Shown piece by piece: positions 7,975-12,858 of a stretch of DNA of 12,858 nt. A program made the translations under genes and the position numbers. Numbering within the stretch: position 1 is the stretch's first letter; every line of letters starts with the position of its first letter. The notes under the pieces were generated by a model. That model saw only the letters and a program-made list of their open reading frames with translations. It did not search any database and was not told the DNA's origin. The stretch lies in the NCBI GenBank assembly GCA_937898155.1, contig CALEJO010000185.1, positions 1 to 12,858 on the forward strand, given 5' to 3'. This DNA is from an uncultured Clostridia bacterium (GTDB taxonomy: Bacteria; Bacillota; Clostridia; Oscillospirales; CAG-272).

Positions 7975-8337
7975 ATGCGCGTCGCGATCATCGGGTCCCG
8001 CGATCTTCAATACGAGAAGCTCCGCGACAAAGCGTATGCGCTTTTATGCGAGAACGTCCCCGCCAATACGACGGAGATCGTCAGCGGCGGCGCGGTCGGT
8101 ATCGACACGCTCGCGGAAATCTACGCCGAGCGCAACCATCTGCCGATCAAAGTGTTCAAGCCCGATTACGAGGCGTATGGCAGAAAAGCGCCCATTCTGC
8201 GCAATAACGAGATCGTCGCCTACGCGCAATACGTGCTGGCGTTCTGGGACGGCAAATCGCACGGCACGGCGTATACGGTGGCGACCTGCATCAAAGAGGG
8301 CGTCCCCGTCAAGATCGTCACGCTCGAGCCCGATTGA
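7975..8337 (+). CDS. Small SLOG-family (DUF2493-like) nucleotide-binding protein
   Basis: A 120-residue cytoplasmic protein with a Rossmann-like SLOG fold, the superfamily that includes DprA, LOG and YspA/YpsA-like proteins and is thought to bind nucleotides or nucleotide-derived ligands. Visible signatures are MRVAIIGSRD (1-10), the phosphate-binding loop SGGAVGIDTLA (37-47), and APILRNNEIV (72-81) followed by FWDGKSHGT (90-98). The length is normal for a single-domain member. The ribosome site AAGGGGG lies about 8 bases before the ATG. It is first after the sigma-A promoter and ends 22 bases before the AraC-type regulator, suggesting cotranscription. The ligand and the biological role are unknown; a link to the regulator's signal is only inferred from position. 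Confidence 0.85.
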   Translation: MRVAIIGSRDLQYEKLRDKAYALLCENVPANTTEIVSGGAVGIDTLAEIYAERNHLPIKVFKPDYEAYGRKAPILRNNEIVAYAQYVLAFWDGKSHGTAYTVATCIKEGVPVKIVTLEPD

Positions 8338-8359
8338 TCCCGCGCGAAAGGAGCATCCG

Positions 8360-9628
8360 ATGCCAAACAGCGAAAAACTGCAAAAACAGCTTGCCGCGCT
8401 TTCCTGTCTTTCCGGAGGCGGGCATCTTTGCACCGACGAATCGTTTTGCGAAGCGTTCGGATGCGGCTCCTGCGGCTTTCATTGTCCGGCGGAAGCGGGC
8501 ATGGAGCGCGACGCCGGCGAAACGGCGGGTTGCGCTTACGCGCATCGGCGCGCCGTCTACGCTGCGGAAAAATTCGGCGGCATTTATATCTATTTTTGTC
8601 CGGCGGGGCTCCTTTTTTGCGTGGCAATTTCCGACACGGGCGAAAAAAAGCAATATCTTTTTGCGGGGCCGATCAACGTATCGGACCTCGAAGATTTCGT
8701 CGCGGGCGACGGCTCCGTGACGCTTGACGAAACGAAATTCGACCGCGCGGCATTCGCAAAATTCCTCGCCGCCGTGCCGCAACGCTCGACGGAGCAGGTC
8801 GGCGCGATCGCGGAACTGTTGCTCGCCGTGGCGCTTTCGCACAGTCAAAGTCGCGGCGACGTGCGCGAAGCGGAAGAAAAAACGCGGATCCAACAGCAGA
8901 TCGGCGAATACGTGCAGAGCATCAAAAGCCGGCTGATCCTCGGCGTGGATCAGGTGTCGCCGTATCCGTATCAGAAAGAGCGTCTGCTCGAACACGCGAT
9001 CAAAACGGGCAACGAGCCGGAGGCGAACAAATATCTAAACGAGATCCTCGGACATATCTTTTTCGCGTCGGCGAATAATCTCGACGCGATCAAGCTCCGT
9101 GCGTTTGAGCTGACCGTCATCATTTCGCGCGCCGCGCTCGACGGCGGTGCCGACGAAAGCCGCATTTACGGGCTCAGCCCGCGCTTCATTTCGGACTTCT
9201 TCGCACTCGACAGCATCGACGATATCTGCTACGCGCTGACGAAAATCCTCAAACGCTTTTCCGAGGAAACGTTCCGCGTCGGCGAAGGAAAGCACGCGGA
9301 CATCATGACGCAGGTCGCCTCTTTCGTCCGCAATAACTATATGCATCATCTGACGCTCGCGAGCGTGGCGGAGCACGTCTATCTTTCGCCGTCGTATCTC
9401 AGCAAAATTTTCAATCGCGAGATGAAGATGAGCTTCAATCAATATCTGAATGAGATTCGCGTCGAAAAAAGCAAAACGCTTCTTCTCTCGAACGACCTTT
9501 CGCTGACAGAGATCGCGGGCTTGGTCGGGTTTGTCGATCAGAGCTATTTCACAAAAGTATTTCGCAAACAAACCGGCATGACGCCGAAGCAGTATCGGGA
9601 AACCGGCGGAGAGCCGCAACATCAATAA
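8360..9628 (+). CDS. AraC-family transcriptional regulator with PocR-type sensory domain
   Basis: A one-component DNA-binding regulator of 422 residues. The ATG at 8360 follows the ribosome site GAAAGGAG; the frame is open back to 7955, but that part overlaps the SLOG gene. Residues about 5-115 resemble the PocR sensory domain, named for the Salmonella propanediol regulator: note IYFCPAGLLFCVAI (77-90) and YLFAGPI (99-105). This domain carries nine Cys, at 16, 24, 30, 35, 38, 42, 58, 80 and 87. Residues about 170-310 form a helical linker of the kind found in several Clostridial AraC regulators. Residues 321-416 hold the double helix-turn-helix: LTLASVAEHVYLSPSYLSKIF and LTEIAGLVGFVDQSYFTKVFRKQTGMTPKQYR fit the family. 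It likely senses a small organic molecule and controls the following genes. The PocR call is by motif resemblance. Confidence 0.85.
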   Translation: MPNSEKLQKQLAALSCLSGGGHLCTDESFCEAFGCGSCGFHCPAEAGMERDAGETAGCAYAHRRAVYAAEKFGGIYIYFCPAGLLFCVAISDTGEKKQYLFAGPINVSDLEDFVAGDGSVTLDETKFDRAAFAKFLAAVPQRSTEQVGAIAELLLAVALSHSQSRGDVREAEEKTRIQQQIGEYVQSIKSRLILGVDQVSPYPYQKERLLEHAIKTGNEPEANKYLNEILGHIFFASANNLDAIKLRAFELTVIISRAALDGGADESRIYGLSPRFISDFFALDSIDDICYALTKILKRFSEETFRVGEGKHADIMTQVASFVRNNYMHHLTLASVAEHVYLSPSYLSKIFNREMKMSFNQYLNEIRVEKSKTLLLSNDLSLTEIAGLVGFVDQSYFTKVFRKQTGMTPKQYRETGGEPQHQ

Positions 9629-9655
9629 ACAAAGTAAGAAAATGAGGAAACGAAA

Positions 9656-10294
9656 ATGGAACACGCATTGCTGAAAGAAATTTCGGAAAAACTGGAACAG
9701 GGCAAGACCAAAGACATCAAAGCGCTCGTTCCGCAGGCGCTGGAAGCGGGCGTTCCCGCGAAAGACATTCTGAACGACGGATTGCTCGCCGGCATGAATG
9801 CCATCGGTATCAAATTCAAAAATAACGAAGTGTTCGTGCCGGAGGTGCTGATCGCGGCGCGCGCGATGAAAGCGGGCACGGATATTCTCAAGCCCTATCT
9901 GATCTCGGCGGACGTTCGTCCGGTCGGCAAGGTCGTGTTGGGCACTGTGCGCGGCGACTTCCACGACATCGGAAAGAACCTCGTCAAAATGATGATGGAA
10001 GGCAAGGGACTCGAAGTGATCGACCTCGGCGTGGATGTCGCGCCCGAAGCGTTCGTCGCGGCGGCAAAGGAAAACGATGCCGACGTGATCGCCTGCTCCG
10101 CGCTTCTCACCACCACGATGGGCGAGATGAAAAACGTCGTCGATCTCTGTGTCGCGGAGGGCATCCGCGATCGCGTGAAAGTGATGATCGGCGGCGCACC
10201 GATCACCGATGCTTACTGCGCCGAGATCGGCGCGGACGGCTATACGTCCGACGCAGCATCCGCCGCGGAGATGGCGCGCGCGTTTTTTGATTGA
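9656..10294 (+). CDS. Cobalamin-binding corrinoid protein of a methyltransferase system (MtbC/MttC-like)
   Basis: A 212-residue corrinoid protein that carries a methyl group on cobalt between a substrate methyltransferase and a second methyltransferase. An N-terminal four-helix cap (about 1-88) includes the signature NNEVFVPEVLIAARAM (56-71). The B12-binding Rossmann domain follows: GDFHDIGKNLV (100-110) with His103 as lower cobalt ligand, the Ser148 region CSALLTTTM, and IGGAPITDAY (178-187). All key residues are present. An AGGAAA ribosome site precedes the ATG, and the gap from the regulator is 27 bases. Neither the substrate-specific methyltransferase nor an activating ferredoxin-type protein is in the window, so the methyl donor (methylamine, methoxy compound, glycine betaine or other) cannot be named. 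It might instead serve a sensing role with the PocR regulator. Confidence 0.92.
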   Translation: MEHALLKEISEKLEQGKTKDIKALVPQALEAGVPAKDILNDGLLAGMNAIGIKFKNNEVFVPEVLIAARAMKAGTDILKPYLISADVRPVGKVVLGTVRGDFHDIGKNLVKMMMEGKGLEVIDLGVDVAPEAFVAAAKENDADVIACSALLTTTMGEMKNVVDLCVAEGIRDRVKVMIGGAPITDAYCAEIGADGYTSDAASAAEMARAFFD

Positions 10295-10321
10295 CTATAT
10301 TTTCTCGAAAGAGGTGTTTTT

Positions 10322-11068
10322 ATGAAACTGAAAATCATGACCTATAACATCGCCGCGGGACGCGACTTCACGAACGGCCCCGCCAAGCCGATCATCCGCA
10401 ATCCCGATAAGACCGCCGCGGTCATCGCCGCGCAGGCGCCCGCGATCTGCGGGCTCAACGAGGTGGATTATCAGCTCCCCCGCAGCAATTATATCCGGCT
10501 CGCGAAGTATCTCGGTGACGCGATCGGCTATGAGAGCGCGTTCGCGCCTGCCGTCACGTGGGCGCCCGGCACCTACGGCAACGGCTTTCTCTCGAAATAT
10601 CCGATCAAGGAGGTCGAGATTTTCCCGATTCCCGATCCTGCGGATAAAAGCGAGCCCGTCTATTACGAATCCCGCGTGACCCTGCACGCCGTTGTGGATT
10701 TCGACGGGCATCTCGCCGACGTATACGTTTCGCACTTCGGACTCGCCAGAACGGAAGCCGAAAGCGCCGTCAAAACGCTGATGGGCATCGTCAAAATGGC
10801 GAAACATCCGATCATCGTGATGGGCGACTTCAATCTCGACGCCGACGATCCGATCCTCGCGTCGATCTACGAGCAGTTCGACGACACGTTTGCCGTCTAT
10901 CCCGACAAGACGGCGTTCACGTATCCGTCTCAGCCGTGCCTCGAAGGCAGAGCGCATAAGATCGACTACATTTTCGTCAGCCGCGATATCAAGACCGAAT
11001 CGGTCGAGATCGTCGAATCGACGGTCTCCGATCATAAGGGCTACGTGGCGGTCATCGACCTGCCGTAA
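10322..11068 (+). CDS. Endonuclease/exonuclease/phosphatase (EEP) family protein
   Basis: A 248-residue metal-dependent phosphoesterase of the EEP superfamily (exonuclease III, DNase I, sphingomyelinase, inositol phosphatase). The catalytic elements are all visible: TYNI with Asn9, LNEVD with Glu47, VSHFG with His138, MGDFN with Asp169 and Asn171, DYIFVS with Asp215, and SDH with Asp237/His238. There is no signal peptide, so it should act in the cytoplasm. The DNA-binding insertions typical of exonuclease III are not apparent, so a phosphodiester or sugar-phosphate substrate is as likely as DNA; the substrate cannot be named. The ribosome site GAAAGAGG lies 7 bases before the ATG. The gap from the corrinoid gene is 27 bases, and only 5 bases separate it from the next gene. 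Confidence 0.88.
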   Translation: MKLKIMTYNIAAGRDFTNGPAKPIIRNPDKTAAVIAAQAPAICGLNEVDYQLPRSNYIRLAKYLGDAIGYESAFAPAVTWAPGTYGNGFLSKYPIKEVEIFPIPDPADKSEPVYYESRVTLHAVVDFDGHLADVYVSHFGLARTEAESAVKTLMGIVKMAKHPIIVMGDFNLDADDPILASIYEQFDDTFAVYPDKTAFTYPSQPCLEGRAHKIDYIFVSRDIKTESVEIVESTVSDHKGYVAVIDLP

Positions 11069-11073
11069 GCGCT

Positions 11074-11784
11074 ATGGCGGAAAAAATCTATACCATTCCG
11101 ATCAACGAGGCGTTCGATCACGCGATCGACCATGAGCCGGCGGATTGCCCGTTGTGCCTGCTCGAAGCGATGCTCGAAAAAAACGAGTTGGAGCGCGTGC
11201 TCGGCGCCGCGATGATGGAGCCGGACGTGCGCATCGAAACGAACGCGAAGGGCTTTTGCGAGCATCATTTCGACCGGATGTTTGAAATGGGCAATCGGCT
11301 CGGGCTGGCGCTCATTCTCGAAAGCCACATCGCCGAGGTGGAGAAAGCTCTTTTCTTGGGCGGCACGCTCCTCGACGCCAAGGGCGAAAAGGAGCAGAAA
11401 AAAGTCGAATCGCTCACGCAGTCGTGCTATCTCTGCGACCGTGTGAACAGCGCACTCGGCAAAATGTTCGATAATACGGTCTTCCTTTGGGAAACCGAAG
11501 AAGACTTCCGCGAAAAATTCGCGAAGCAGACGCACTTTTGCCTGCCGCATTACGCAAAGCTGCTCGAATACGGGCGCGCGGGGCTCGGCAAAAAAGACTT
11601 CGCGGCGTATTTCAAAACGGCGCGCGAGATCGAATCGAACTATATCCATTCGCTCGGCGGCGACGTTTCGTGGTTCTGCAAAAAATTCGATTACCGCTAC
11701 GACGCGGAGCCGTGGTATCAGTCCAAGGACGCGATCCCGCGCTCGCTTTCGTTCCTCGCGGGATGCGAAACAAAAGACAAATAA
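11074..11784 (+). CDS. DUF6062-like protein with two CxxC...CxxH modules (function unknown)
   Basis: A 236-residue soluble protein resembling the uncharacterised DUF6062 family of Firmicutes (from memory, by its IYTIPINEAF start and CPLC motif). It contains two similar metal-site-like modules: Cys25/Cys28 with Cys62/His65, and Cys118/Cys121 with Cys156/His159. The inner spacings are 33 and 34 residues, suggesting an internal duplication. Each module has an acidic or aromatic residue near the sites (GFCEHHFDRM and HFCLPHYAKL). A single Cys202 and a conserved-looking DAEPWYQSKDAIPRSLSFLAG tail end the protein. Zinc or an iron-sulfur cluster is the natural inference, but nothing proves it. There is no membrane segment. 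The gene starts 5 bases after the EEP gene without a strong ribosome site, suggesting coupled translation. Confidence 0.8.
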   Translation: MAEKIYTIPINEAFDHAIDHEPADCPLCLLEAMLEKNELERVLGAAMMEPDVRIETNAKGFCEHHFDRMFEMGNRLGLALILESHIAEVEKALFLGGTLLDAKGEKEQKKVESLTQSCYLCDRVNSALGKMFDNTVFLWETEEDFREKFAKQTHFCLPHYAKLLEYGRAGLGKKDFAAYFKTAREIESNYIHSLGGDVSWFCKKFDYRYDAEPWYQSKDAIPRSLSFLAGCETKDK

Positions 11785-11810
11785 TTTTTTAGGATAAAGA
11801 GGGAAAAAAC

Positions 11811-12858
11811 ATGAAACAGTTCAGAAGAATCGGTGTTCTCACCTCCGGCGGCGACGCGCCGGGTATGAACGCGGCAGTTCGCGCGGTCGCTCGCGCGGCG
11901 CTCTCCCGCGGCGTCGAGGTTTACGGCATTTACGAGGGTTATAAGGGCTTAATTTACGACAATATGAAGCTCTTCTCCTCGCCCGCCGACCTGTGCAACA
12001 TCATCACGAGAAGCGGCACGGTGCTGTTCTCCGATCGTTGCCTCGAATTCAAGACCGAAGAGGGCATGGCAAAAGCGATCGAGACCTGCCACCGCAACCA
12101 CATCGACGGCATCGTCGCCATCGGCGGCGACGGCACATTCCGCGGCGCGACGGACCTTTCCAACCACGGCATCCCGACGATCGGCATTCCCGGCACAATC
12201 GACAACGACGTCACGTCCACCGACGTGACGATCGGCTTTGACACCGCGATGAATACCGTCATTCAGATGGTGGACCGTCTGCGCGACACCTGTGAATCCC
12301 ACGCGCGTTGCGACGTGGTCGAGGTCATGGGACGCTGGGCGGGACATATCGCGATCCGCACGGGCATCGCCACGGGCGCATCCGCGATCGCTGTCGCGGA
12401 GATCCCGTTTGATGAAGACAAGGCGATCGCCGACATGATCAAGCAGAAAGAGGGCGGCAAGCGCTCCTTTATCGTCATCGTTTCCGAGGGACTTCCGGGT
12501 TATGCGGAGCAGCTCGCGAAAACGATTCAGGAAAAGACCGGCATCGAAACGAAGTTTGCGCGTCTGGCGCACGTGCAGCGCGGCGGCACGCCGACCTTGG
12601 CAGACCGTCTGCTCGCGTCCGAAATGGGCACCGAGGCGGTGCATCAGCTGTTCGAGGGCAAATCCAATCTCGTGATTTGCAAACGGAACGACAAGATTTG
12701 CTGTGAAGAGATCGGAAAAGCGCTGACCGTGGACCGTATGTTCAAAAAGAAGATCACGCCCGAAGAGATCGCGGCGCTTTCTCCCGAGGACAAAGCGTGG
12801 ATGGAAGCCCGTTGCGCGGAAGTGCTCGCGGGAATGCAGCGGCTTTACGATATGGCAG
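11811..12858 (+). CDS. pfkA: ATP-dependent 6-phosphofructokinase (3' partial)
   Basis: This enzyme phosphorylates fructose 6-phosphate to fructose 1,6-bisphosphate, the committed step of glycolysis. The ATG at 11811 follows AAAGAGGGA. Visible motifs are LTSGGDAPGMN (10-20), IGGDGTFRG (104-112), the catalytic PGTIDND with Asp131 (127-133), EVMGRWAGH (171-179) and AHVQRGGTPTLADRLLAS. Gly108 (GGDG rather than GGDD) and Gly128 (PGTIDND rather than PKTIDND) mark the ATP-dependent rather than the pyrophosphate-dependent form. The frame is still open after 349 codons at the window edge, already longer than the roughly 320 residues of the Bacillus and E. coli enzymes. The C-terminus therefore carries an extension (after the usual end near the KALTV region). 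The gap from the preceding gene is 26 bases; no promoter or terminator is seen there. Confidence 0.95.
   Translation, partial: MKQFRRIGVLTSGGDAPGMNAAVRAVARAALSRGVEVYGIYEGYKGLIYDNMKLFSSPADLCNIITRSGTVLFSDRCLEFKTEEGMAKAIETCHRNHIDGIVAIGGDGTFRGATDLSNHGIPTIGIPGTIDNDVTSTDVTIGFDTAMNTVIQMVDRLRDTCESHARCDVVEVMGRWAGHIAIRTGIATGASAIAVAEIPFDEDKAIADMIKQKEGGKRSFIVIVSEGLPGYAEQLAKTIQEKTGIETKFARLAHVQRGGTPTLADRLLASEMGTEAVHQLFEGKSNLVICKRNDKICCEEIGKALTVDRMFKKKITPEEIAALSPEDKAWMEARCAEVLAGMQRLYDMA

Noticed and set aside
7955..8359. An N-terminal extension of the AraC-type regulator back to 7955
   Set aside because: It overlaps the SLOG gene completely, is Arg/Ser-rich and domain-free, whereas the ATG at 8360 has a strong ribosome site and starts a recognisable sensory domain.
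9629..9655. A terminator or separate promoter between the regulator and the corrinoid gene
   Set aside because: The 27-base gap has a ribosome site but no inverted repeat, T-run or paired -35/-10 boxes.
10292..10321. TTGACT at the end of the corrinoid gene as a -35 box for the EEP gene
   Set aside because: No -10-like hexamer lies 16-18 bases downstream; that position is occupied by the ribosome site.

Overview
The window looks like a chromosomal piece of an endospore-forming member of the Firmicutes, most likely a fairly GC-rich Clostridia lineage (Oscillospiraceae or a relative). This is inferred from two sporulation genes (spoIIE and spoIVB), strong Shine-Dalgarno sites before most genes, a Gram-positive style lipoprotein substrate-binding protein, and GC-rich coding DNA separated by very AT-rich gaps. 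I see no insertion sequence, prophage gene, tRNA, rRNA or CRISPR array.

Layout. (1) 2-2239 (+): spoIIE, the sporulation phosphatase, open at the left edge. (2) 2240-2654: a 415-base gap without a gene. It holds a short purine-rich repeat, helically phased T-tracts, a near-consensus sigma-A promoter, a possible three-way-junction RNA, an intrinsic terminator and a second GC-rich structured stretch. (3) 2655-6677 (+): potABCD, a polyamine ABC importer whose four genes are joined by three ATGA overlaps; it ends in a near-perfect terminator hairpin at 6679-6709. (4) 6736-7773 (-): spoIVB, convergent with potD and sharing that terminator. (5) 7774-7974: a divergent control region with a good sigma-A promoter facing right. 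(6) 7975-12858 (+): six tightly spaced genes, probably one transcription unit: a small SLOG-fold protein, a PocR/AraC regulator, a stand-alone corrinoid protein, an endonuclease/exonuclease/phosphatase-family enzyme, a DUF6062-type Cys/His protein, and 6-phosphofructokinase (cut by the right edge).

How they work together. SpoIIE dephosphorylates SpoIIAA to release sigma-F in the forespore, and SpoIVB is the later forespore protease that triggers sigma-K in the mother cell. PotABCD should import spermidine/putrescine, and its long leader suggests control by premature termination. In the right-hand unit, the PocR-type sensor domain beside a corrinoid protein suggests a one-carbon or small-organic-compound response, although no partner methyltransferase is present here.

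The points most worth checking are the potA leader RNA, the PotD-like protein with both a lipobox and a C-terminal membrane helix, the PocR/AraC plus orphan corrinoid pair, and the duplicated CxxC...CxxH architecture of the DUF6062-like protein.
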